The notes below the pieces were generated by a model. It was not told where the DNA came from, did no database searches, and saw nothing but the letters and a program-made list of their open reading frames with translations. From Clostridiales bacterium UBA4644 (lineage in GTDB: Bacteria > Bacillota > Clostridia > Oscillospirales > Butyricicoccaceae), in assembly GCA_002405755.1 (NCBI GenBank), contig DHMK01000069.1, positions 1 to 18,486 on the forward strand: DNA of 18,486 nucleotides, given 5' to 3'. Positions 10,085-16,356 of the stretch are shown here, one piece after another; position 1 is the stretch's first letter; every line of letters starts with the position of its first letter. A program made the position numbers and the translations under genes.

Positions 10085-10089
10085 TTTTT
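10061..10089 (+). terminator. Plus-strand terminator at the right end of the island
   Basis: CGGAGACGCA (10061-10070) pairs with TGCGTCTCCG (10073-10082) and is followed by CTTTTTT. The left copy of the same hairpin (9854-9875) lacks a T run, so only this copy looks like a working terminator in the plus direction. Confidence 0.65.
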
Positions 10090-10101
10090 ATGCTCCGCGG
10101 C

Positions 10102-11421
10102 TCAGTCGCCTGTGTCAAAGGCCTCCAGCTTGTCCCGGGGCGGCTGGGGGCGGCTGTCGCCGTGGCGGACCTGCAGCATGGTGACCATGGACAAAAGGGA
10201 AAAGAGCAGCGCATAGGGAAACAGCACCCGGTAGCCCAGCCCCAGATGGTCGATGAGCAGGCCGGAGAGCAGGGGCGTGACGATCTGCGCCGCCATGGAA
10301 AAGGCGTAATAATAGCCGGTGTAGCGGCCGGAATCCCCGGCGGGGCTCATCTCCACCACCATGGGGAAGGAATTAACGTTGATGGCCGCCCAGCCCACGC
10401 CCACCAGGCCGAACATCACATAAAGGAAGGGCGTCTGGTGCCGGAGGAAGATGGCGGCGGCATAGCAGACGGACATGAGCCCGATGCCCAGCAGGATGGT
10501 CTTTTTCCGTCCGATCCGGCTGGAAAGGCTGCCCAGGGGGAGAAAGCTGGCGATGGCCACCACCGTGGCCGCCATCAGATAGCCGGAGGAGGCGCTGAGA
10601 TCCGCCCCCCAGACGGCCACGCAGTAGCGGGAAAAGGCGGTGGTGACGGCGTTGTAGGCCGTGAACCACAAAAAGACGGAGAGCAGGATGAACAGAAGGC
10701 TCCGCTTCACCTCCGGGGCCATAGGCTCCTTCCGGCCCGGCTCCCGGCCGGCCTCTGCCTGCTCCGATCCGGCCACCTCCGCCCAGGTCTCGGCGGCCAG
10801 CTTGTTTTCCTTGGTGGTCAGGACAAGGATCCCCACGCTCACCAGCATAAAGCCCGCCACCGCCGCGAAGATGGGCGTGAAGGACTGGTCCGCCGGATAA
10901 TAGCTGGAGCCGTCGGCGGCCTTTTCGCTCTTGAGCAGCAGCATCATCATCAGCGTGGAGAAGATCCCGCCGATATAGCCCACCAGATTGATGATGGCGT
11001 TTGCCTTGGAGCGGAGGGGCTTTGGCGTCACATCGGGCATATAGGCCACGGCGGGGGAGCGGTAGGTGCTCATGACCACCAGCAGGGCCACCAGACAGCC
11101 CAGAAACACCGGCAGGCTCCGCTGGCGCTCCGCCCAGGCCAGGGCCATCATCAGGGCCACGGCGGCCAGCGTGCCGAAGAGGATATAGGGCGTGCGGCGG
11201 CCCAGCCGGGTGTGGGTCCGGTCGGAGAGCGCCCCGAACAGGGGCAGCATGAACAGGGCCAGGATATTGTCGATGGACATGATGGCGTTGGTGGTAAAGG
11301 TGCGCAGGCCAAAAACGTTTTCCAGCAGATGGGGGATCACCTGGTCGTAAAACTGCCAAAAGGCCAGAATGGACATAAAGGCAAAGCCGATCAGGACGGT
11401 GCGTTTGGCGTTCAGCTTCAT
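10102..11421 (-). CDS. MFS transporter, SLC45/GPH sugar-transporter-like
   Basis: 439 residues, twelve hydrophobic segments with a charged central loop (about 205-240). The loop after the second helix reads GALSDRTHTRLGRRTPYI (63-80), the MFS signature in the form typical of the SLC45/sucrose-transporter and GPH branch, so a sugar or glycoside is the likeliest cargo; this is family-level inference. The repeat of the signature in the second half (SSRIGRKKTILLG) is as expected. ATG at 11421 has AAGGAGG 7 nt upstream. It is monocistronic, divergent from spoIIE. Between its -10 and ribosome site is GAGCT-TGAT-AGCTC (11438-11451), a possible operator for a local repressor, but no sugar-catabolic gene or regulator lies beside it. 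Confidence 0.85.
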   Translation of the reverse strand: MKLNAKRTVLIGFAFMSILAFWQFYDQVIPHLLENVFGLRTFTTNAIMSIDNILALFMLPLFGALSDRTHTRLGRRTPYILFGTLAAVALMMALAWAERQRSLPVFLGCLVALLVVMSTYRSPAVAYMPDVTPKPLRSKANAIINLVGYIGGIFSTLMMMLLLKSEKAADGSSYYPADQSFTPIFAAVAGFMLVSVGILVLTTKENKLAAETWAEVAGSEQAEAGREPGRKEPMAPEVKRSLLFILLSVFLWFTAYNAVTTAFSRYCVAVWGADLSASSGYLMAATVVAIASFLPLGSLSSRIGRKKTILLGIGLMSVCYAAAIFLRHQTPFLYVMFGLVGVGWAAINVNSFPMVVEMSPAGDSGRYTGYYYAFSMAAQIVTPLLSGLLIDHLGLGYRVLFPYALLFSLLSMVTMLQVRHGDSRPQPPRDKLEAFDTGD

Positions 11422-11452
11422 AGAAGCGCCTCCTTCGGAGCTTGATAGCTCG

Positions 11453-11482
11453 ATTATACGACAGCCCTCCCCCTTCTTGCAA
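11453..11482 (-). promoter_or_regulatory. Sigma-A promoter of the MFS gene
   Basis: Minus strand TTGCAA (11482-11477), 18-bp spacer, TATAAT (11458-11453). The -10 is perfect, the -35 matches four of six. Confidence 0.7.
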
Positions 11483-11531
11483 GCCGCCGGGACACAAAAG
11501 TTTTGCGCCGGCCCATTTCCCGCCCGATTTC

Positions 11532-11564
11532 CTGACCTTTTCCGAAGCTTTTTGCGGCTACAAT
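11532..11564 (+). promoter_or_regulatory. spoIIE promoter with 21-bp spacing
   Basis: TACAAT (11559-11564) is a good -10. The only TTGACA-like hexamer upstream is CTGACC (11532-11537), four of six, separated by 21 bp. The B. subtilis spoIIE promoter also has sigma-A-like hexamers 21 bp apart and depends on Spo0A. A weak 0A-box-like TTTTCCGAA (11538-11546) lies just behind the -35. Function is inferred by analogy. Confidence 0.6.
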
Positions 11565-11590
11565 GGAAAAAAAGCGAGAGGAGCGGGAGC

Positions 11591-13861
11591 ATGGAGCTTT
11601 GGAACAAACAAAAGCAGGAGGGCCGGCCCCGGGCCCTGACGGGAGCGCACGGCCTTTTGCGCCGGGGGCTGCAGCGGGGGCTTTGCCTGGGGCTGGGAGC
11701 GCTGTTTGCCGCCGCGCAGACGGCGGAGGGCGTCCGGCCCCTGGGCGTGGCCTATTGCGCCGCGGCGGGCCATCCGGCGGAGGCGGCGCTGGGCGCTTTT
11801 CTTTATTATGTCTTGCTGGGCGGCGGCAGCGGATTGATCTATGGGGCGGCCTGCGCCGTGGTACTCACCTGCCGGCTGGTGCTGGAGGGAACGGCCGTCG
11901 GCCGCACCCGCTGGTTCTTCCCCGTCTGCGCCATGATCTCCGTCTGCTCCACCGGGCTGGTGCTGGTGGAGGACCTGCGGCAGGGGGCGGCGCTGCTTTG
12001 TCAGACGCTGCTCTGCGGCGGCTTTGCCCGGATGCTCCGGGAGGCCCGGGAGAGCGCCTCGCCCATGACGGGCTGGGGCAGGCTGACGGCGCTGCTGGCC
12101 GGGATCCTGGCGCTTTTGCCCCTGGGGGCCGGCGGACTGACCCTTTCCCGGGCGGCCGCGGCGGGGGTCGTCCTGACCTGCGCCTGCTGCTGCGGCGCGG
12201 CCTCCGGCGCGCTTCTGGGCGCGGCCTATGGGGCGGCGGTGGACCTTTCCCTGGGGCAAAGCCCCTTTTTTGCCCTGCTCTGGTGCGTCTCCGCCCTGGG
12301 GGCGGGCGCGCTGAGCCGGAGAGAGCGGCTGCAGGCGGCCCTGAGCTTTTCCGTTGTGTGCGGCGTTCTGTGCCTTTGGCTCTATACCCGGCCCGGCGCG
12401 GCTGCCGCCTTTTACGAGAGCCTTCTGGCGGGGACGGCGCTGGTGCTGCTGCCCAAAAGGCTCTGGCTGCAGGCGCAGGCAGCCTTTGCTTCTCTGCTTC
12501 CCGAGACGGGCCGCCGCCGGCGGCACGGAGAGGCCGACCGGGCGCTGCAGGGGCTTTCTGCGGCGGTTTTGCAGCTGGGACAGGCCATGGACGGTCTGCT
12601 CCACGGGGCCGGAGCCGAGCCGGGCGATCTGAGCCGGGTCTTTCGCGCCGCCTGCGAGGTGAGCTGCCGCGGCTGCAAGCGCTGCGCCCAGTGCTGGCAG
12701 CGGGATTATGAGACTACCCGCGACCTGCTCTGCGGTCTGGCGGAGCCGCTGCGGAAAAAGCACGCCCTTGCCCCGGCGGATCTGCCCGTCTGGTTCTCCG
12801 GCAGCTGTCTCAGGCCGGAGCGGTTCTGCGGCAGCATCAACGACGCCTATCGGGAAGCCCTCCGGCGGGAGGCCCGCCAGCGGCAGGCCCAGGAGCTGCG
12901 CACGGTGATGGGCAGGCAGTATGAGAGCCTTGGGGCGCTTCTGGAGGTGGCAGCCGCCCGGGCCGGCGCGGGAACGGAGCTGGAGCCGCAGCTGGAGAGC
13001 CGGATCCGGGGCATCGTCCGGACCTATCTTCCCGGGGCGCGGGTCTCCGTCTGTCTGACCGGCGGCCGGCTCCAGATCGAGCTTTTGCTTCGGGAGGCCG
13101 GGCCGGAGACGCTGGCGGAATGCGAGACGCTGCGCCGTTCGCTGCAGAGCGCCCTGCGGGTGACCCTTCTTCCGCCGGAGCCGGTGGAGCGCGCCAGGGG
13201 CGCGGCGGTGCGTCTGCGGCAGCAGGAAAAATGCGCGCTGCAGGTGTGCTCCGCCGTTCGAAAAAAGGCGGGAGAAAGCGTCTGCGGCGACGACCACCGA
13301 AAGCTCCACACGGAGGACGGCCGGGCGGCGGTGCTGCTCTCCGACGGCATGGGCACCGGACGGCAGGCGGGGCTGAGCTCCCGGCAGGCGCTGGAGCTTC
13401 TGTGCTCCTTCGTCCGCTCCGGCTGCAGTCTCAGCGAGAGCGTGGCGGCGGTTTTGCCCGTGCTGGCGGCCCGGTTCACGGAATGGGGCTTCGTGACGCT
13501 GGATCTTTTGGAGGTCAACCTGTTTTCCGGCCGGTGCGGCCTTTTGAAATACGGCGCGGCCCCCAGCTTCCTTCTGCGGGAGGGCAGGCTCACCCGGTTC
13601 GACAGCCGGGCCCTGCCGGCGGGGCTGGCCGCAGAGGAGCCTGCGGAGCCGCTGCAGCTGCGGCTTTCTCCCGGCGACCGGCTGATCCTGCTCTCCGACG
13701 GCGCGTTTTTGGAAAACGCCACCGAGGCCCTGCTGCGGGAGCAGGGGTCGCTGGAGGGACAGGCGCTGGCGCAGCTTTTGCTGGAAACGGCGGCAAAGCA
13801 GGGGACAAACGACGATATGACCGTCCTTGTGGCCGAGCTTCAGTCGGCGGAGCCGGTATAA
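11591..13861 (+). CDS. spoIIE: Stage II sporulation protein E, PP2C-type phosphatase
   Basis: 756 residues (827 in B. subtilis). The N-terminal 320 residues hold about ten hydrophobic segments; a middle region carries a Cys cluster (Cys355, 360, 363, 366, 369, ending CWQRDY) that I recall as typical of SpoIIE; the C-terminal 200 residues are a PP2C/SpoIIE phosphatase with GDD (Asp567), SDGMGTG (Asp585) and GTNDDMTVLV (Asp741, Asp742) as metal-binding motifs. In the model organism it binds FtsZ at the polar septum and dephosphorylates SpoIIAA, freeing sigma-F in the forespore. ATG at 11591 has GAGGAG 7 nt upstream; the open frame runs back to 11369 but that part overlaps the divergent MFS gene. 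It is followed after 50 nt by a small membrane-protein gene. Here spoIIE is not beside ftsH, tilS or hpt. Confidence 0.96.
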   Translation: MELWNKQKQEGRPRALTGAHGLLRRGLQRGLCLGLGALFAAAQTAEGVRPLGVAYCAAAGHPAEAALGAFLYYVLLGGGSGLIYGAACAVVLTCRLVLEGTAVGRTRWFFPVCAMISVCSTGLVLVEDLRQGAALLCQTLLCGGFARMLREARESASPMTGWGRLTALLAGILALLPLGAGGLTLSRAAAAGVVLTCACCCGAASGALLGAAYGAAVDLSLGQSPFFALLWCVSALGAGALSRRERLQAALSFSVVCGVLCLWLYTRPGAAAAFYESLLAGTALVLLPKRLWLQAQAAFASLLPETGRRRRHGEADRALQGLSAAVLQLGQAMDGLLHGAGAEPGDLSRVFRAACEVSCRGCKRCAQCWQRDYETTRDLLCGLAEPLRKKHALAPADLPVWFSGSCLRPERFCGSINDAYREALRREARQRQAQELRTVMGRQYESLGALLEVAAARAGAGTELEPQLESRIRGIVRTYLPGARVSVCLTGGRLQIELLLREAGPETLAECETLRRSLQSALRVTLLPPEPVERARGAAVRLRQQEKCALQVCSAVRKKAGESVCGDDHRKLHTEDGRAAVLLSDGMGTGRQAGLSSRQALELLCSFVRSGCSLSESVAAVLPVLAARFTEWGFVTLDLLEVNLFSGRCGLLKYGAAPSFLLREGRLTRFDSRALPAGLAAEEPAEPLQLRLSPGDRLILLSDGAFLENATEALLREQGSLEGQALAQLLLETAAKQGTNDDMTVLVAELQSAEPV

Positions 13862-13911
13862 TTTTCCCGCCGGCGCGGCATACTGAGGAAAGAAAAAAGG
13901 AGGCGGTCATT

Positions 13912-14190
13912 TTGGTAAAGGGGATCTCCCGTCAGGCTGTTGTGGTGCGCGCGCCGGAGAGCGGCGCCTTTGAACAGGCCATTTTTCTGCTTTCGGAGGA
14001 ACGTTCCGGCGCGGCGCTCCATTCTCCGGAGGAGCTGCTGGCGCTGGCGGACAGGCTGGCGGCCCGGTGCGGCGCTGTGCCTGCCGGCGTCCGGCGCAGG
14101 CTGCGGCCCGATCTGTGGCACGGCCTTTGCTTTGCGCTGGGCGCAGCCCTCACCGGCGGCGTCTGGCTGCTGACAGCCCTGCTGGGGTAA
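13912..14190 (+). CDS. Small single-pass membrane protein downstream of spoIIE
   Basis: 92 residues starting at TTG 13912, chosen because AAGGAGG (13897-13903) lies 8 nt upstream and no ATG or GTG is available there. The N-terminal 60 residues are soluble (VKGISRQAVVVRAPESGAFE, then a helical ELLALADRLAARCG region); a hydrophobic helix fills about 70-91, so the protein is probably anchored at its C-terminus. I recognise no named family. The open frame extends upstream within spoIIE only as a shadow. The 50-nt gap to spoIIE has no terminator, so co-transcription and a sporulation-linked role are plausible inferences. Confidence 0.7.
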   Translation: MVKGISRQAVVVRAPESGAFEQAIFLLSEERSGAALHSPEELLALADRLAARCGAVPAGVRRRLRPDLWHGLCFALGAALTGGVWLLTALLG

Positions 14191-14312
14191 GGGAGCGGCG
14201 CGGGGCCTTTCGTCCTCCGTCCCCCGCAGGGCTTGTCTCCCGCAGAAAGGAACCCCCGTAGGGCTTGCCTCCCGCTGAGGGGCGCAGCCTGCGGGCATAT
14301 CCCAGCCCCTTG

Positions 14313-14355
14313 GCTCCCTCTGACGAGGGAGCTGTCGCCGCAGGCGACTGAGGGA
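14313..14355. repeat. Two-hairpin repeat, copy R2 (inverted)
   Basis: GCTCCCTC/GAGGGAGC (14313-14320 with 14325-14332) followed by GTCGCC/GGCGAC (14334-14339 with 14343-14348) and TGAGGGAGAGA. In reverse complement it aligns with R1, R3 and R5, with a different inner stem that is still fully paired. Confidence 0.75.
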
Positions 14356-14385
14356 GAGAATTCGCAACCCGTATGCTCTGTGTAT

Positions 14386-14464
14386 CCCCGCTTCACAATA
14401 AGCCTGGCGTATCTCTCCCTCCGTCAAGCCCTTCGGGCTTGCCACCTCCCTCGTCAGAGGGAGG
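14386..14464. repeat. Two-hairpin repeat, copy R3
   Basis: 79 bp that align without gaps to 18408-18486 with four mismatches. Stems: CAAGCCC/GGGCTTG (14425-14431 with 14435-14441) and CCTCCCTC/GAGGGAGG (14445-14452 with 14457-14464). Together with the inverted R2 it forms a larger inverted repeat. Confidence 0.8.
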
Positions 14465-14551
14465 CAAGGCCCGCGGGGGACGCGGGCCGGAGTGTAGGAA
14501 AACCCATCCTCTGAGTAGGCGAACGGGGGGTTCCGGGGGGCATTTCGATTT

Positions 14552-14642
14552 CCCCGCAAAACAGGTTTTGCGGGGACCCCCGAGAATTTCATAGATTTCC
14601 GGCAAATGAATTGCCGGAAATCAGACGCCGGCACTCGCCGGC
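14552..14642. repeat. Three consecutive strong hairpins
   Basis: CCCCGCAAAAC/GTTTTGCGGGG (14552-14562 with 14565-14575); GATTTCCGGCAA/TTGCCGGAAATC, a perfect 12-bp stem with a 5-nt loop (about 14596-14624); and GCCGGC-ACTC-GCCGGC (about 14627-14642). They are non-coding and sit just upstream of the 185-bp repeat copy 2. Confidence 0.7.
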
Positions 14643-14652
14643 GGGGTACAAG

Positions 14653-14837
14653 GGCCCCCCGGCGGCCTTTCTGTCCACTTTCCGCCGGTGGAAAGTGGAC
14701 ATTTTCCCCGCAAAACCTGTTTTGCGGGGCCCCCGTTTCATTTGAAACGGCTCTGGTCGCCCGAAATGCGGGCTCCCGCCGCCCTACGCCGCACTCGCGG
14801 CGCGGCCTTTTGGGCCGTTGCGCCCGCAGGCGCGGAA
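14653..14837. repeat. 185-bp structured repeat, copy 2
   Basis: Direct copy of 26-210 with the same internal hairpins; see that entry. The CCCCGCAAAAC/GTTTTGCGGGG hairpin here is at 14706-14729, and its two loop bases differ from those of copy 1 and of the third occurrence at 14552-14575. Confidence 0.8.
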
Positions 14838-14887
14838 CTTGCGCGCTGCGGTGCCGCAGTGGCGTTTCCGCAGAAACGCCCGCGATC

Positions 14888-14930
14888 GGGGAGGGAGCTG
14901 TCGCCGCAGGCGACTGAGGGAGAGATACGC
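14888..14930. repeat. Two-hairpin repeat, copy R4 (inverted, partial)
   Basis: GAGGGAGC, then GTCGCC/GGCGAC (14900-14905 with 14909-14914), then TGAGGGAGAGATACGCCGGG. The partner arm of the outer CTCCCTC stem is missing on the left side, so this copy is truncated. It lies about 40 nt beyond the 3' end of the Mor-family gene. Confidence 0.65.
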
Positions 14931-14970
14931 CGGGACTGCTGCGAAGGGAGCTTCGCTTTCCTGCGCGGCT

Positions 14971-15240
14971 TCAGCTGGGCCGCTGGCCCTCCTTCAGGAT
15001 GTTGCGGATGCAGCGGTCGGTGACGCCGTATTTCCGGGAGAGCTGCCGCAGGTTCGAGCCGTTGTATTCCCGCAGGATGGCCTGATGCCGCAGGGGGCGC
15101 TCCAGCGTTTCCCGCTTGGGAAAATAAATGCATTCTCCGCCCGCCGTGTCCAGGATCTGCAGAAAATGCTCCATGCCCACCAGCTCGGAGAGCCACTGGA
15201 TCTCCTGGGGGACCTGCTCCTGTGTCAAATGAAACTGCAT
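14971..15240 (-). CDS. Mor-family (CD3324-like) transcription regulator
   Basis: 89 residues, the size of small chromosomal Mor-domain proteins. After an N-terminal helical part, ECIYFPKRETLERPLRHQAI gives the IYFPK signature, and REYNGSNLRQLSRKYGVTDR starts a C-terminal helix-turn-helix (about 60-86). The family is named for the phage Mu middle-operon activator; stand-alone members are common in Firmicutes, often near mobile elements, and their targets are mostly unknown. ATG at 15240 has AAAGGAAG 5-7 nt upstream; upstream in-frame codons are not needed. It is transcribed divergently from the XRE/ImmA pair, from a promoter of its own with a leader of about 95 nt that includes a GTCCG/CGGAC hairpin (15256-15271). 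Confidence 0.8.
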   Translation of the reverse strand: MQFHLTQEQVPQEIQWLSELVGMEHFLQILDTAGGECIYFPKRETLERPLRHQAILREYNGSNLRQLSRKYGVTDRCIRNILKEGQRPS

Positions 15241-15341
15241 AAAATCTTCCTTTCTGTCCGTTTTATCGGACGCCATTTGTGGTATGGTGGAAATGAGGGA
15301 GGAAACGCGGTGGAAATTTCGGAGATTTCGAAGATGTGACC

Positions 15342-15370
15342 AGCATAATTGCAAAAAAGTGAAATGTCAA
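15342..15370 (-). promoter_or_regulatory. Sigma-A promoter of the Mor-family gene
   Basis: Minus strand TTGACA (15370-15365), 17-bp spacer, TATGCT (15347-15342). Downstream of the expected start near 15335 are tandem ATTTCGGAG and ATTTCGAAG (15315-15332), and upstream is the related palindromic TTTTCGAAATTT near 15387-15398, candidates for a shared operator. Confidence 0.75.
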
Positions 15371-15402
15371 GAGGGAAAGTTCAATTTTTTCGAAATTTAT
15401 GA

Positions 15403-15431
15403 TTTACTTTTTCGACAAATTGTGCTATGGT
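15403..15431 (+). promoter_or_regulatory. Promoter of the xre-immA pair
   Basis: TTTACT (15403-15408), 17-bp spacer, TATGGT (15426-15431), start near 15438. The spacer contains the first TCGACA box. It faces away from the Mor promoter, with 32 bp between the two -35 hexamers. Confidence 0.7.
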
Positions 15432-15477
15432 GAGAGCAGAATCGACAATCTTCGCGGGATTTCCACAAAAATCGACA
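15408..15477. promoter_or_regulatory. Three TCGACA operator-like boxes at 30-bp intervals
   Basis: TCGACA occurs at 15412, 15442 and 15472, exactly 30 bp apart: in the promoter spacer, just after the expected start, and in the leader. The first is embedded in TTTTTCGACAAA (15408-15419), whose complement TTTGTCGAAAAA equals the Spo0A-box consensus as I recall it. A fourth box lies at 15520-15525 inside the xre gene. They may be sites for Spo0A or for the XRE protein itself. Confidence 0.6.
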
Positions 15478-15499
15478 GAAAGCAAGGAGCGAACAGGCC

Positions 15500-15826
15500 A
15501 TGAATTTTGGAGAAAAACTTCGACAGGCACGAAAAAACTGCCGCCTTACCCAGAAGGAGCTGGCCGATGCGGTGGGGGCGAAGCATAATTCCATCAGCAA
15601 CTGGGAAAACGGCCAGAACCAGCCGGACGCGGAGACCATCCGCCGGCTTTGTCACGCCCTGAAGGTGGAGCCCAATTATTTTTTTGACGACGCGGCGGAG
15701 GAGACCTCCCAGCTGGAGTTTGCCCTTTACGGCGAGGTGCGCCAGCTGACGGAGGAGGACAAGCAGGACGTTCTGGAGTTTGCCCGGTTCAAGCGGGCCC
15801 TGCGGGAAAAGAGGCGAGACGGATGA
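15500..15826 (+). CDS. XRE-family HTH transcriptional regulator
   Basis: 108 residues. An N-terminal XRE helix-turn-helix is clear (about 3-60): FGEKLRQARK, then LTQKELADAV, then HNSISNWENG with the diagnostic SNWE, ending in a hydrophobic helix before FFDD. The C-terminal 40 residues are charged and helical (EEDKQDVLEFARFKRALREK), a likely dimer or partner surface. Layout resembles ImmR-type repressors. ATG at 15500 has AAGGAG about 11 nt upstream. It overlaps the next gene by 4 nt (ATGA), as repressors and their ImmA-type antirepressor proteases often do. Autoregulation through the TCGACA boxes or control by Spo0A are alternative inferences. Confidence 0.9.
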   Translation: MNFGEKLRQARKNCRLTQKELADAVGAKHNSISNWENGQNQPDAETIRRLCHALKVEPNYFFDDAAEETSQLEFALYGEVRQLTEEDKQDVLEFARFKRALREKRRDG

Positions 15827-16230
15827 CGCGCCTGCAGGACCTGTATCAGACGGCGGAGCGTCTGGGGCTGCAGGTCTGCTGCTTTCCGCTGCACAACAGC
15901 CCCGCCATCTCCTCGCCGGACGGCTGCATCGGGCTGGACCGGGAAAAGCTTCCCACCAGCGCGGACGAGCTGGCCTGCCTGGCCCATGAGATGGGGCACT
16001 GCGTCACCGGCTGTTTTTATACCATGGAGAGCAGCATGATCCAGCGGGCCCGGTGCGAGCAGCGGGCGGAGCGCTGGGCCATCCGGCGGCTGGTGCCGCT
16101 GCCGGAGCTGAAGCAGGCGCTGAAAAAGGGCATCACCCGCCCCGACGAGCTGGCGGAGCATTTCTGCGTGCCGGAGGAGTTTGTGCGCAAGAGCCTGCGG
16201 TATTATCAGGAGGCAAAAAACGCCCTTTGA
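15823..16230 (+). CDS. ImmA/IrrE-family zinc metallopeptidase
   Basis: 135 residues. LAHEMGH (His55, Glu56, His59) is the HExxH zinc site, and RCEQRAERWA about 20 residues later supplies the third ligand, probably Glu79, in the ExxAxxxA arrangement of ImmA/IrrE (COG2856) proteins. The family's best-known member, ImmA of ICEBs1, cleaves the ImmR repressor to switch on the element. Here the gene starts within the stop codon of an XRE gene, so cleavage of that regulator is the obvious inferred role. The C-terminal 30 residues (ITRPDELAEHFCVPEEFVRK) look like the small helical tail seen in these proteases. I see no clear terminator after it; the htrA promoter follows within about 70 bp. Confidence 0.9.
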   Translation: MTRLQDLYQTAERLGLQVCCFPLHNSPAISSPDGCIGLDREKLPTSADELACLAHEMGHCVTGCFYTMESSMIQRARCEQRAERWAIRRLVPLPELKQALKKGITRPDELAEHFCVPEEFVRKSLRYYQEAKNAL

Positions 16231-16252
16231 CCGCTTTTTTTCGGGAAAAATT

Positions 16253-16307
16253 GTTTATCTGCTGTTTATCTTCCGGAAAAGCAGAGTTTATCTTCCGGCG
16301 CTATACT
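16253..16307 (+). promoter_or_regulatory. htrA promoter with 11-bp-phased GTTTATCT repeats
   Basis: TATACT (16302-16307) is a good -10 but has no recognisable -35. Upstream, GTTTATCT occurs at 16253, 16264 and 16286, spaced 11 and 22 bp; the last two extend to the 13-mer GTTTATCTTCCGG. Relative to a start near 16314 they span about -61 to -21, the position and phase of OmpR/PhoB-family response-regulator sites such as PhoP boxes. Confidence 0.65.
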
Positions 16308-16356
16308 CAAGCCGTAAACAGAAGAGAACCAAAACCCGAAAGGAGCTTTGAACCAT

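Larger units (their letters stand above)
14191..14970. other. 780-bp non-coding block of repeats and hairpins
   Basis: No reading frame here has codon use or a ribosome site suggesting a gene. The block holds, in order: two inverted copies of a CAAGCCCTGCGGGGGA-type tail (about 14220-14280), the two-hairpin repeats R2 and R3, three strong hairpins (14552-14575, 14596-14624 and 14627-14642), the 185-bp repeat copy 2, and the two-hairpin repeat R4. It separates the 3' ends of two convergent units. Confidence 0.8.

Noticed and set aside
11369..11590. Upstream extension of spoIIE
   Set aside because: Overlaps the start of the divergent MFS gene and its promoter; ATG 11591 has a good ribosome site and homologous start context.
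14393..14634. Short open frames in the repeat block
   Set aside because: They run through the hairpin repeats, recur only because the repeats recur, and lack ribosome sites.
14191..14970. CRISPR array
   Set aside because: Repeats are few, differ in orientation and sequence, and have no regular spacers; no cas genes are present.
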